A stretch of 64,000 nucleotides of DNA from Caballeronia sordidicola (GTDB taxonomy: Bacteria > Pseudomonadota > Gammaproteobacteria > Burkholderiales > Burkholderiaceae), in assembly GCF_002220365.1 (NCBI RefSeq), contig NZ_MTHB01000063.1:151521-215520 (forward strand), written 5' to 3'. Below are positions 18,384 to 27,938 of this stretch, piece after piece (within the stretch, counting starts at the first letter, position 1; every line of letters starts with the position of its first letter). The notes under the pieces are model-generated. The model was not told the origin of the DNA, searched no databases, and was given only the letters and a program-made list of their open reading frames with translations. The translations under genes and the position numbers were made by a program.

Positions 18384-18770
18384 ATGAACCCACGCGTCGC
18401 GCTGATTGCGCACGACATGAAGAAAGATGACATCGTGGCGCTGGCCGGCGAATTTGCGGCCACGCTGGCACAGTGCCGGTTGGTGGCGACCGGCACGACC
18501 GGTGCGCGCATTGCTGCAGCCCATGGTCTGGAGGTCGAGCGCAAGCTCTCCGGACCGTTCGGCGGCGACCTGCAGATTGGCGCTGAACTGGCAGAGGGGA
18601 AGGTTGACGTGGTGGTTTTCCTGCGCGACCCCATGACACCGCAGCCGCACGAGCCGGACATCAATGCGCTGGTACGCGCGTGCGACGTTCACAACGTGGC
18701 GTGCGCGACGAATCTCGCGACAGCACGCATGATTCTCGATGATCTGAAGCTACGCCTGGACCGGGTTTAG
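18384..18770 (+). CDS. mgsA: methylglyoxal synthase
   Basis: A 128-residue enzyme turning dihydroxyacetone phosphate into methylglyoxal and phosphate, a bypass that relieves sugar-phosphate stress. Family pattern: [25 protein letters not shown] (phosphate binding), [12 protein letters not shown] (catalytic Asp region) and [24 protein letters not shown] lies 7 nt before the ATG. It sits between the SDR (54 bp) and the quinone oxidoreductase (53 bp), likely one operon. Confidence 0.96.
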   Translation: MNPRVALIAHDMKKDDIVALAGEFAATLAQCRLVATGTTGARIAAAHGLEVERKLSGPFGGDLQIGAELAEGKVDVVVFLRDPMTPQPHEPDINALVRACDVHNVACATNLATARMILDDLKLRLDRV

Positions 18771-18823
18771 GCCGCGCTGAATAGTGACTGGTGACCGGCT
18801 GACGCCGGCAAAAGGAGACAAGG

Positions 18824-19798
18824 GTGACAAAGGCAATTCGATTCGATAAAACCGGTGGTCCGGAAGTGATGAAATGGGTCGACGTCGAAGTGGGCGAGCC
18901 GGGCAAGGGCGAGATCCGCGTGAAACATCATGCGGTCGGCTTGAATTTCATCGACGTGTACTTTCGTACCGGGCTATACCCCATGCCGCTGCCGGGTGGA
19001 CTCGGCATGGAAGCGGCCGGCGAGGTAACTGCGCTCGGCGAAGGCGTGACAGGTTTCAAGGTGGGCGACCGGGTGGCTTACGCATCGCGGCCGCCGGGCG
19101 CTTATGCGCAGGAACGGGTCATGTCGGCGCAGTATGTCGTGCCCCTTCCCGATTCCATAGCGTACGAGGATGCGGCGTCGGTGATGTTGCAGGGTCTGAC
19201 CGCGCAATATCTGTTGCGACGGACGTATCGCGTGAAAGCCGGCGATACGATCCTGATCCACGCGGCGGCGGGGGGCGTAGGCATGCTCGCGTGCCAGTGG
19301 GCGAAGGCGCTTGGTGCGACGGTGATCGGTACGGTTGGATCGGACGAGAAGGCCGAACTCGCGAAGGCACACGGCTGCGATCATCCGATCGTCTATACCC
19401 GCGAGGATTTCACGAAGCGGGTGCGCGAGATCACGAACGGCGCAGGCGTGCCGGTGGTCTACGACTCAATCGGCAAGGACACCTATACGGCATCACTCGA
19501 CTGCCTCGCACCTTTGGGTATGTTCGTGAGTTTCGGCAATACATCGGGGCCGTTGCCACCCATCGATTCGTCCGAGTTCGCCGGGCGTGGTTCGCTGTAT
19601 TTCACACGGCCCACGTTGTTCAGCTATATCGCCAAACGCAGCGATCTCGAGGAGATGACGGGTGAACTGTTCAATGTGTTGAGTACAGGCCAGGTCAAGA
19701 CGAGCGTGCGGCAGCGGTATCCGCTGGCCGAAGCGGCAAAGGCGCACGAAGAGTTGGAGGCGCGCCGAACCACGGGATCGACAATTTTCCTGCCCTGA
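18824..19798 (+). CDS. qor: NADPH:quinone oxidoreductase (zeta-crystallin type)
   Basis: A 324-residue zinc-independent medium-chain dehydrogenase/reductase that reduces quinones or other electrophiles with NADPH. Seen: GLNFIDVYFRTGLYP, GMEAAGEVTALGEGV, the nucleotide loop HAAAGGVGMLACQWAKALG and SFGNTSGPLPP. It starts with GTG at 18824, with GGAG 6 nt upstream. As the third gene after mgsA it could handle reactive carbonyls, which is an inference from position only. Confidence 0.93.
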   Translation: MTKAIRFDKTGGPEVMKWVDVEVGEPGKGEIRVKHHAVGLNFIDVYFRTGLYPMPLPGGLGMEAAGEVTALGEGVTGFKVGDRVAYASRPPGAYAQERVMSAQYVVPLPDSIAYEDAASVMLQGLTAQYLLRRTYRVKAGDTILIHAAAGGVGMLACQWAKALGATVIGTVGSDEKAELAKAHGCDHPIVYTREDFTKRVREITNGAGVPVVYDSIGKDTYTASLDCLAPLGMFVSFGNTSGPLPPIDSSEFAGRGSLYFTRPTLFSYIAKRSDLEEMTGELFNVLSTGQVKTSVRQRYPLAEAAKAHEELEARRTTGSTIFLP

Positions 19799-20242
19799 TA
19801 AAAGCGCGAGGGAACGGACAGGGCGGATGCGGCATTCTTTCGTGCCGCGTCGTCGATTGCGGTTACGGCGAATGCAGGTGAATGGAAGTAGTCAGCGCAT
19901 CACTCGACGCAGAGGACCGTTTGCGATCCGCGTTATTCAAGTGTCGGCTGTAAGACCACCGCCACAAAGCGTCGCTGCGAAGGTCTTGCGCAGCGCCATT
20001 TACACAATCTTTACGTCCGTATCCCGATCTTTGACCCGCCTTTTACGTGGGCGCGCTTAATGTTCGGGCCATCGTTCAGCACTTGGGGAAAATACCCGGC
20101 AGCAGACCCAGTATCGGCCTCGATGCCGGAGACAAGAACCCTACCGGCTCGTCATACCAGGAAAGCCGCGTGCCAGTATGTTGATGTTGAAACGAAGAAA
20201 CCGAACCTCGCCTCGGATGCGATTGCTCCAAAAAGCTAAAAA
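19799..20242. other. gap upstream of kdpD
   Basis: No convincing gene in 444 bp. Pump genes kdpF, kdpA, kdpB and kdpC, normally upstream of kdpD, are absent and no clear remnant is readable. A KdpE-like site lies at 19999-20015. Confidence 0.65.
19999..20036 (+). promoter_or_regulatory. KdpE-like operator and possible -35 box
   Basis: TTTACA (19999-20004) and TTTACG (20010-20015) form a direct repeat with an 11-bp period. The E. coli kdpFABC promoter site for KdpE has the same arrangement (TTTATA and TTTACA, 11 bp apart). TTGACC at 20031-20036 could be the -35 element. About 205 bp upstream of kdpD. The match is by eye. Confidence 0.45.
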
Positions 20243-23107
20243 ATGAACCGCCCAAACCCAGACGAGCTGCTCGGAAAACTACAAAGAGAGGAAGAGAAGC
20301 GTCATCGCGGACGGCTGAAGATATTTTTCGGCGCATCGGCGGGGGTGGGCAAGACCTACGCCATGCTGCTTGCGGCGCGCAGCAGGAAGCAGCAGGGCGA
20401 CGACGTAGTCATCGGCATAGTGGAAACGCATGGCAGAAGCGAAACCGCCGCGTTACTGGAAGACCTCGAGCAACTGCCGCTGGCGAACATGCTGTATCGG
20501 GGTCATGCGCTCCAGGAGTTCGATCTCGACGCAGCGCTTGAGCGCCATCCGCAGCTTCTGCTTGTCGATGAACTTGCCCACTCTAACGTCCCTGGCGCAC
20601 GTCATCTGAAACGCTGGCAAGACGTGCATGAACTGCTTGACGCGGGCATTGACGTCTACACCACGGTCAATGTCCAGCATCTGGAAAGCCTGAACGACAT
20701 CGTTGGCCAGATCACTCAGATCCGCGTGTTCGAGACGGTGCCGGACCGCTTGCTGGATCAGGCCGATGAAGTCACGCTAGTCGATCTTCCGCCCGAGGAA
20801 CTGCTGGAACGGCTGCGCCACGGTAAGGTCTACATGCCGCAGCAGGCGGAACACGCAGTCCGCAATTTCTTTCGCAAGGGCAACCTGATCGCGCTACGTG
20901 AACTGGCGCTGCGGCGCACAGCGGATCGCGTCGATGCCCAGATGCGCGAATACCGCGCGGATCGTTCTATCGACAGGATCTGGCAGGCGCGCGACCGGCT
21001 GGTGGTGTGCATCGGGCCGGGACCGGAGGCCCCTACGCTCGCTCGCGCGGCGGCAAGGCTAGCCGCAAGCCTGCGCTCGGACTGGATCGCGGTCTATGTT
21101 GAAACGCCGCGGCTGCAAAAACTTTCTGATGCGCGCCGTGAACGCACGCTTGCCGCGCTCAAGCTCGCCGCTGAACTGGGCGCCGAGACGGTGACGCTAG
21201 CCGGTGACGATGCAGTCGCGACGTTGATTGGGTATGCGCAGGCGCGCAACGCGTCGAAGCTGGTGGCGGGTGCATCGAAACATCGCGGTATCGCACGGTG
21301 GTTGAAACGGTCGTTTGGAGAGCAATTGGCGGAACACGCGGGCGATCTCGATCTCACGCTGATTCGAGCACGGGAGAGCGACCTGAGCGACGCAAGCGGC
21401 TTGGGTGTCCAAAGCGGATCGACGCCTGAAGAAGCGCAGACCGCACCCGACTGGCACGACGCGCTGAGTGCCGCGCACGAGCAGCGCTCGGCGCCGCGGG
21501 GCTACGCGTACGCCATCGCGATCTGCGCGGTTATCACGCTGCTCGCGAGCCAGATCCGGGATCATTTCGATCTCACGAACCTCGTGATGTTTTATCTGAT
21601 CGGCGTGATTTATGCAGCGGCGCGTATTGGCCGTGGTCCGGGCGTCCTGCTGTCGTTCCTCAGCGTCGCGGCCTTCGACTTCTTCTTCGTGCCGCCGCGC
21701 ATGTCGCTGTCCGTCTCCGATACCCAATATCTGCTGACGTTCGCCGGCATGCTGCTGACGTCGCTGGTGATCAGCCACCTCACGTCGAGCTTGCGGCGCG
21801 AGGCGCGGGTTGCGTCGAAGCGTGAGCGGCGTACGGGTGCGATGTATGCAATGGCTGGCGAACTCGGCGCGGCGCTGGCGACCGAGCAGATCGTGGGTAT
21901 CGGCATGCGGCATGTAAGCGAAGTATTTCGCGCGAAAGTCGCGATGCTCCTGCCCGATTCCAGCGACAAAGTTCGCCAGAAACTCGATCCATCGGATACG
22001 TCCACGGCTGCGCTGCTGCTTGATGCAAGCGCGCTGGATCTCGATGTTGGCCAATGGGTCTACGACCAGCAGAAGCCGGCCGGTCACGGCACGGACACGC
22101 TGCCTGCCGCGGCCGCGCTCTATCTGCCGCTCAAGGCGCCGATGCGCACGCGCGGCGTGCTCGCGGTCGTCACGCGCAACGCTCGCGAACTCGATGTCCC
22201 CGAACAAAAGCGCATGCTCGACGCATTCGCCGCGCAGATCGCGCTGGCGCTCGAACGGGTGCATTACGTGGAGATTGCACGCGACGCGCTGGTGAGCATG
22301 GAGTCCGAGCGCCTGCGCAATTCGCTGCTGTCTGCCATCTCGCACGATTTGCGCACGCCGCTCACGACCATCGTTGGTTTTGCATCCATGCTCGCAGAAA
22401 CGCGCGGTGACGCCCGCTCACCGGCCAATGCCGAATTGATCGCGGCAATCCATGATGAATCGCTGCGCATGACCAGCATTGTCACGAACTTGCTGGACAT
22501 GGCGCGCTTGCAGGCAGGCGGTCTGCGGCTGAACCGGCAATGGTCGCTCCTTGAAGAGACGGTCGGCGCGGCGTTGCGGGCATGTCGGCGCGTTTTGAAC
22601 GGCCGCCCGGTCGAAGTGCATCTGCCCGCCGATCTGCCGTTCCTGCAACTCGATGCCGTGCTGATGGAGCGGCTCTTCTCGAACCTGCTTGAGAACGCCG
22701 CGAAATATACGCCGCCGGGTTCGAAGCTCGTCATTGGCGCGGAGAGTCTGGATGTGGATGGCAAGCCTTTCGTGCGTGTTTATATCGACGATAACGGTCC
22801 GGGTTTGCCCGCGAACATGGAAGACCGCGTGTTCGAGAAATTTACGCGTGGCGAGAAGGAGTCGGCGAAGCCGGGCATCGGGCTCGGGCTCTCGATTTGC
22901 CGCGCGATCGTGCAGGCGCACGGCGGTACAATCGGCGCGAATAACCGGCTGGACGAGCGTCTTGCGGACCCGCAGGTCCTGGGTGCGCGTTTCTGGTTCA
23001 CCTTGCCCGTGGATGCAGCACCGCCTGTGCCCAGTTTCTCCGACGAAGCCGAACAGGACTTCGTCGATTTTTCCCCGCCGGACCTAAAGCACCATGAAGC
23101 CCCATGA
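20243..23107 (+). CDS. kdpD: osmosensitive K+ sensor histidine kinase KdpD
   Basis: A 954-residue membrane sensor kinase/phosphatase for potassium limitation. It has the N-terminal KdpD domain with Walker A FFGASAGVGKTYA (about 28-40) and WQDVHELLDAGIDVYTTVNV, a USP-like domain (about 250-370), four transmembrane segments (about 415-515), a GAF-like region, HisKA with His701 in ISHDLRTPL, and a HATPase (NLLENAAKY). Full length. The start lacks a strong Shine-Dalgarno. The stop overlaps the kdpE start by 4 bp (ATGA), so the two are translationally coupled. Confidence 0.96.
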   Translation: MNRPNPDELLGKLQREEEKRHRGRLKIFFGASAGVGKTYAMLLAARSRKQQGDDVVIGIVETHGRSETAALLEDLEQLPLANMLYRGHALQEFDLDAALERHPQLLLVDELAHSNVPGARHLKRWQDVHELLDAGIDVYTTVNVQHLESLNDIVGQITQIRVFETVPDRLLDQADEVTLVDLPPEELLERLRHGKVYMPQQAEHAVRNFFRKGNLIALRELALRRTADRVDAQMREYRADRSIDRIWQARDRLVVCIGPGPEAPTLARAAARLAASLRSDWIAVYVETPRLQKLSDARRERTLAALKLAAELGAETVTLAGDDAVATLIGYAQARNASKLVAGASKHRGIARWLKRSFGEQLAEHAGDLDLTLIRARESDLSDASGLGVQSGSTPEEAQTAPDWHDALSAAHEQRSAPRGYAYAIAICAVITLLASQIRDHFDLTNLVMFYLIGVIYAAARIGRGPGVLLSFLSVAAFDFFFVPPRMSLSVSDTQYLLTFAGMLLTSLVISHLTSSLRREARVASKRERRTGAMYAMAGELGAALATEQIVGIGMRHVSEVFRAKVAMLLPDSSDKVRQKLDPSDTSTAALLLDASALDLDVGQWVYDQQKPAGHGTDTLPAAAALYLPLKAPMRTRGVLAVVTRNARELDVPEQKRMLDAFAAQIALALERVHYVEIARDALVSMESERLRNSLLSAISHDLRTPLTTIVGFASMLAETRGDARSPANAELIAAIHDESLRMTSIVTNLLDMARLQAGGLRLNRQWSLLEETVGAALRACRRVLNGRPVEVHLPADLPFLQLDAVLMERLFSNLLENAAKYTPPGSKLVIGAESLDVDGKPFVRVYIDDNGPGLPANMEDRVFEKFTRGEKESAKPGIGLGLSICRAIVQAHGGTIGANNRLDERLADPQVLGARFWFTLPVDAAPPVPSFSDEAEQDFVDFSPPDLKHHEAP

Positions 23108-23802
23108 GCGAACCTAACCTCACTGTTGTGTTGATCGAGGACGAAAAGCAGATTCGCCGCTTTGTGCGCGCGTCGCTCGAGGCCGAGGGCATTACCGTGC
23201 ACGAGGCGGAAACGGGCAAGCAGGGGCTGGTGGAGGCGGCAACGCGCAAGCCAGATCTTGTGATTGTCGATCTCGGTCTGCCCGATACCGACGGTCTCGA
23301 CGTGATCCGCGAACTGCGAAGCTGGACGGAATTGCCGGTGATCGTGTTGTCGGCGCGTACGCAGGAGGAGGAGAAGGTCGCGGCGCTGGATGCGGGAGCC
23401 GACGATTACCTGACCAAGCCGTTTGGCGTATCGGAACTGATGGCGCGGATTCGCGCGCATTTGCGGCGTCGCAATCAGGCGGCGTCGAGTGAATCGCCCT
23501 TGGTGAAATTCGGCGACGTCGCCATTGATCTTGGCCTGCGCCAGGTCACGCGGGCGGGCGCGCCCGTGCACTTGACGCCGATCGAATACCGGTTGCTCTC
23601 AACGCTGGTTCGACATGCAGGCCGCGTGTTGACGCATCGCCAGTTACTGCGCGAAGTGTGGGGGCCGTCGCACGTGGAAAGCCACCACTACCTGCGCATT
23701 TACATGGCGCACCTGCGGCAGAAACTTGAACGCGATGCCGCGCAGCCGGAGCATATCGTCACTGAAACCGGCGTGGGTTATCGGTTGATCGGGGCTGTCT
23801 GA
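23104..23802 (+). CDS. kdpE: response regulator KdpE
   Basis: A 232-residue OmpR-family regulator, partner of KdpD. The receiver has phospho-acceptor Asp56 in VIVDLGLPDTDG and the Lys in DYLTKPFGV. The winged-helix DNA-binding domain is at the C-terminus (LTPIEYRLLSTLVRHAGRVL, RIYMAHLRQKLE). ATGA overlap with kdpD. Its canonical target kdpFABC is not in this window. The last 25 bp overlap the convergent gene that follows. Confidence 0.96.
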   Translation: MSEPNLTVVLIEDEKQIRRFVRASLEAEGITVHEAETGKQGLVEAATRKPDLVIVDLGLPDTDGLDVIRELRSWTELPVIVLSARTQEEEKVAALDAGADDYLTKPFGVSELMARIRAHLRRRNQAASSESPLVKFGDVAIDLGLRQVTRAGAPVHLTPIEYRLLSTLVRHAGRVLTHRQLLREVWGPSHVESHHYLRIYMAHLRQKLERDAAQPEHIVTETGVGYRLIGAV

Positions 23803-24434
23803 ACTGCGTCGAGCACATCGTCTATTGGCACGTCCCCGCCGACAAATCCAATCACCTCGTCGCGCACATCGCGTTTGATGCACGCCACTGCGATGCGTGC
23901 AACGTCGTCGCGTGAAACGGGTGCTGCATCTGCGCAGCGTTCGGTGGAGAGCGCGATTGTGCCGCGGCCGATGTCATCGCAGAGTGGTCCTGGTCGCAAG
24001 ATTACGTACGGAACGCCGCTTGCCTGGACATAGTCATCGGCTTCGCGCTTCATTTTCGAGTAGTGCTTGAGCGCGAGCGGGTTGGATTTCGGCCAGTATG
24101 CGGAGATCGCGCTGATGACCACCAGTTGTTTTGTCCGGCGGCGTTTCGCGTAGTCGGCGGTGCGTTGCACGGCGTCGCGATCGATTGCGCGCTCCTCGTT
24201 CACACCTTCGTTTTCTGCCGATCCCGCAGCGTAGATCACGTGCGTGATGTCGTCCAAGGCGTGGGAGAAATCGTGTGTCAGGTCGCCGAGTACTATCTCG
24301 GCGCCCAGAGCGGCGAACTCACCACGGTGAGCCGATTTGCGCAGCAGGACTTTGAAGGGCAGGGATGCAGCGCGGAGTTGCCGGGCAATGTGGCGGCCGG
24401 TTCGGCCGTGCGCGCCAATGAGCAGGACTTTCAT
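23778..24434 (-). CDS. NAD(P)-binding protein, atypical SDR (YwnB/NmrA-like)
   Basis: A 218-residue Rossmann protein starting MKVLLIGAHGRTGRHIARQL (GxxGxTG dinucleotide motif), with VIYAAGSAE, the stretch LVVISAISAYW and VPYVILRPGPL typical of atypical SDRs related to NmrA and flavin reductases. It lacks a recognisable active-site YxxxK. Substrate unknown. It is convergent with kdpE and overlaps its 3' end by 25 bp. Confidence 0.85.
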   Translation of the reverse strand: MKVLLIGAHGRTGRHIARQLRAASLPFKVLLRKSAHRGEFAALGAEIVLGDLTHDFSHALDDITHVIYAAGSAENEGVNEERAIDRDAVQRTADYAKRRRTKQLVVISAISAYWPKSNPLALKHYSKMKREADDYVQASGVPYVILRPGPLCDDIGRGTIALSTERCADAAPVSRDDVARIAVACIKRDVRDEVIGFVGGDVPIDDVLDAVQTAPINR

Positions 24435-24616
24435 TGCTGGTTCGCTCCTTCTGTCTGTGAACAGGAGCTAAAACGGTAAGCGATTTTGGTAATCAATGCA
24501 CGGGGAAGGGCGTCGGTATGCGGGTTTTCACCGGCGTTTGGGAACAGGATTGGTGCCCCGATCGCTGATCCGGGATCCTCTCCTCCCGCGCCACCCTTCG
24601 GTGCGAGTCAAATCCC

Positions 24617-27600
24617 TTATTTAATGACTTGAGCCGGCCCTGTCTGCCCCCTGCGCGCACGCCTCTCTTCCGACCAAATCCGGATCCGGTCCATATAAAG
24701 GTAAACCACCGGTGTTGTGTAGAGCGTCAGCAACTGACTCACGATCAACCCGCCCACAATCGCGATCCCAAGCGGTGCACGCATTTCCGATCCTTCGCCA
24801 GTCCCGAACGCCAACGGCAACGCACCCAACAACGCCGCAGCGGTCGTCATCATGATCGGCCGGAAACGCAGCAAACACGCTTGCTCAATCGCCTCGCGCG
24901 ATGTCGCAGCCCCATGTCGCTGCGCCTGGATCGCAAAGTCGACCATCATGATCGCGTTCTTCTTAACAATGCCGATCAGCAAGATCACCCCGATCAACGC
25001 AATGATGCTGAACTCCGTTCGGAACAGCAGCAGTGCAAGCAACGCGCCAATTCCCGCCGAGGGGAGTGTCGAGAGAATCGTGATCGGATGGATGTAACTC
25101 TCGTACAAAATCCCAAGCACGATATACACCGCAGCAAGCGCGGCCAGGATCAGGATCGGCTGGTCCTTGGTGGAATCCTGGAACTGCTGCGCAGTGCCCG
25201 CAAAACTGCCGTGAATCGTGCTGGGTACACCTATGGTTGCCATGGTTTCGTAGATGGCGGCGGTGGCATCCGACAGTGACTTGCCGGGCGGCAGGTTGAA
25301 CGAGATCGTCGACGCCACGAACTGGCTTTGGTGATTCACCGACAACGGCGTGTTGCCCGGCCCGAACTTGGCAATGGCCGAGAGCGGGATCATGGTCTCC
25401 TGCGAGGTCGACACAGCCGCGCCGGACGACGAACTGGACTTGCCGCTCGCGGCAATGGCGTTGGTCGCGGCATTGCGGATGGATGCCAGCGCCAGTGCGC
25501 TGGTCGCGGCAGTTGCCGAAGCGCTGCTGCTCGAACTTGTGGACGTCGATGTTGAGGTTGACTTCGGCGTAGTCGTGGTTGCGTTCGTCGATGCCGCCCC
25601 GCTCGCGGTTCCACCCGACGTGCTCACATATATCTGCTTGAGCATCTCCGGGTCTTGCCAGTATTTCGGCGCGACTTCCATCACCACGTGGTATTGGCTC
25701 AACTCGTTGTAGATGGTGGACACCTGGCGCTGGCCGAACGCATCGTAGAGCGTATTGTCGATCTGCGCCGGCTGAATGCCCAGGCGCGCGGACGTCGCCC
25801 GGTCGATGGTCACGAACGACTCCAGGCCGCCCTGCTGCTGGTCCGAATTGACGTCGGCGAGTTCGGGACGGGTGAGCAGGGCGTCGGTGAGCTTCGGCCC
25901 CCACGTGTAGAGGTCGGTGGTGGAATCAGCTAGCAGCGTGAACTGATATTGCGCATTCGATTGCCGTCCGCCCGCTCGTATGTCCTGCACGGCTGGCAGA
26001 AAGGTTCGCACGCCCGCGACGTCGGACAGCGGCGCGCGCAGGCGCTGGATCACCTCTTCGGCCGACACCTTGCGGTCCTTCTTGGCCTTCAGCGAGATGA
26101 ACATGAAGCCCGAGTTGGTCTGCCGTCCACCCGTGAAACCGGCGACGCTTTCCACAGCCGGATCGGCTTGCACGATCCGCATCATCTCCGAAAACTTGCC
26201 TTTCATCGCCTGGAAGGAGGTGCTCTGGTCAGCCTGAATGCCGCCCACAAGGCGCCCCGTATCCTGCTGCGGGAAAAATCCCTTTGGCACGATGATGTAC
26301 AGATACACATTCAACCCGATGGTTGCGAGCAACACCAGCAACACGATCCTCGGATGCGCAAGCGCCACGCCGAGTGTTCGTGCATAGCCGTTCTGCATCC
26401 GCACGAACTGGCGTTCGAGCCAACGGGAAATCCGGCCGGGCTGCTTTTGTTCGTGCGGTTCATGCAGCAAACGCGCGCACATCATGGGCGTGACGGTCAA
26501 CGAGACAACCAGCGAGACGGCGATAGCCAACGACAACGTCAACGCGAATTCGCGGAACAACCGCCCGACAATGCCGCCCATCAGCAAGATAGGAAGAAAC
26601 ACGGCCACGAGCGAAATGCTCATCGACAGCACCGTAAAACCTACCTCCTGCGCGCCAAGAATGGCGGCCTTCATGCGCGGAACGCCGTTCTCTATGTGCC
26701 GCGAGATATTTTCAAGCACGACAATGGCGTCGTCGACCACGAACCCTGTCGCAATGGTCAAGGCCATCAGCGAGAGGTTGTCGAGCGAGAACCCGAGCAA
26801 GTACATCGCGGCGAAGGTGCCGATGATCGAGATCGGCACGGCCACGCTTGGAATCAGCGTCGCACGCCAGTTGCGCAGGAACAGGAACACGACCATCACG
26901 ACCAGCGCCACCGCGACAATCAGCGTGAACTCCGTATCGTGCAGCGACGCGCGGATCGTGGTCGCGCGATCGGAGGTCGGCGTGATCTCGACGTCGGCCG
27001 GGAGCGCGGCCTGGAGTTGCGGCACCATCGCTTTCACGCGGTCGATGGTGTCGATAATGTTCGCGCCCGGCTGCCGGTAAAGAATCACGAGCACGGCGCG
27101 CTTGCCGTTGATCAGGCCCAGGTTGCGCAGGTCCTCGACCGAATCGACGACTTCACCTACGTCTCGCAGATGCACCGGCGCGCCATTCCGGTAAGCCACC
27201 ACCAGGTCGCGATACTGGTCGGCCTTGCTCGCCTGGTCATTCGTATAAAGCTGGAAATGGGTGCCGTTGAACTCGATGGCGCCCTTCGGACTGTTCGCAT
27301 TCGCCGACGCCAGCGCCGCACGAACGTCCTCCAGCCCGATGCCGTAGTGGAACAGCGCGTTCGGTTCCAGTTCTACTCGCACCGCCGGATTCGCCGAGCC
27401 GCTCACGTCCACTTCGCCCACACCGGGCACGGTGGAGAGCGTTTGCTGCAGCACGGTCGCGGCCGAATCGTAGAGCGAACCAGCCGTACGAGTGGGGGAG
27501 GACAACGCGAGGATCAGGATCGGCGCGTCGGCGGGGTTGACCTTGTGATATGTCGGATTGCTTTTCAGCGCCGTGGGCAGATCGGCGCGTGACGCGTTGA

Positions 27601-27934
27601 TGGCGGCCTGCACGTCGCGCGCGGCGCCGTCGATGTCGCGGTTTAACCCAAATTGCAACGTGATCCGCGCCGAGCCGACCGAGCTTTGCGACGTCATTTC
27701 GGTGACGTCGGCGATGGAACCCAGATGGCGCTCCAGCGGACTCGCCACGCTGGTGGCGACGGTTTCCGGACTTGCGCCAGGCAAGCTCGCCTGGACCGAA
27801 ATAGTCGGGAAATCGACTTGCGGCAACGGCGCGACCGGCAGCTTGGTGAACGCGAACAGGCCGGCAAGCGCAATGCCGATAGCCAGCAGCGTGGTAGCGA
27901 CGGGGCGCGCGATGAACGGTTGCGACAGGTTCAT
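24617..27934 (-). CDS. mdtC: multidrug RND permease subunit MdtC (MuxC)
   Basis: A 1105-residue inner-membrane pump subunit of the MdtABC/MuxABC type, which works as a heteromultimer with MdtB. The N-terminus [33 protein letters not shown] and [15 protein letters not shown] match MdtC rather than MdtB. The proton-relay Asp pair is in [16 protein letters not shown]. It is about 80 residues longer than usual because of a Ser/Thr/Ala-rich insertion at about residues 772-846 (25396-25618), in a periplasmic hairpin just before [16 protein letters not shown] lies 7 nt before the ATG, and the gene lies 4 bp after mdtB. Confidence 0.95.
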   Translation of the reverse strand: MNLSQPFIARPVATTLLAIGIALAGLFAFTKLPVAPLPQVDFPTISVQASLPGASPETVATSVASPLERHLGSIADVTEMTSQSSVGSARITLQFGLNRDIDGAARDVQAAINASRADLPTALKSNPTYHKVNPADAPILILALSSPTRTAGSLYDSAATVLQQTLSTVPGVGEVDVSGSANPAVRVELEPNALFHYGIGLEDVRAALASANANSPKGAIEFNGTHFQLYTNDQASKADQYRDLVVAYRNGAPVHLRDVGEVVDSVEDLRNLGLINGKRAVLVILYRQPGANIIDTIDRVKAMVPQLQAALPADVEITPTSDRATTIRASLHDTEFTLIVAVALVVMVVFLFLRNWRATLIPSVAVPISIIGTFAAMYLLGFSLDNLSLMALTIATGFVVDDAIVVLENISRHIENGVPRMKAAILGAQEVGFTVLSMSISLVAVFLPILLMGGIVGRLFREFALTLSLAIAVSLVVSLTVTPMMCARLLHEPHEQKQPGRISRWLERQFVRMQNGYARTLGVALAHPRIVLLVLLATIGLNVYLYIIVPKGFFPQQDTGRLVGGIQADQSTSFQAMKGKFSEMMRIVQADPAVESVAGFTGGRQTNSGFMFISLKAKKDRKVSAEEVIQRLRAPLSDVAGVRTFLPAVQDIRAGGRQSNAQYQFTLLADSTTDLYTWGPKLTDALLTRPELADVNSDQQQGGLESFVTIDRATSARLGIQPAQIDNTLYDAFGQRQVSTIYNELSQYHVVMEVAPKYWQDPEMLKQIYVSTSGGTASGAASTNATTTTPKSTSTSTSTSSSSSASATAATSALALASIRNAATNAIAASGKSSSSSGAAVSTSQETMIPLSAIAKFGPGNTPLSVNHQSQFVASTISFNLPPGKSLSDATAAIYETMATIGVPSTIHGSFAGTAQQFQDSTKDQPILILAALAAVYIVLGILYESYIHPITILSTLPSAGIGALLALLLFRTEFSIIALIGVILLIGIVKKNAIMMVDFAIQAQRHGAATSREAIEQACLLRFRPIMMTTAAALLGALPLAFGTGEGSEMRAPLGIAIVGGLIVSQLLTLYTTPVVYLYMDRIRIWSEERRARRGQTGPAQVIK

Positions 27935-27938
27935 GCGC

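Noticed and set aside
20041..20242. Possible kdpC or kdpF remnant before kdpD
   Set aside because: I translated the three forward frames by eye and found no convincing alignment to Kdp pump subunits; a profile search would be needed to exclude a very short remnant.
25949..27592. Plus-strand frame of 547 codons opposite mdtC
   Set aside because: Mirror of a clear RND permease; Arg/His/Gln-rich translation, no motif and no ribosome-binding site.
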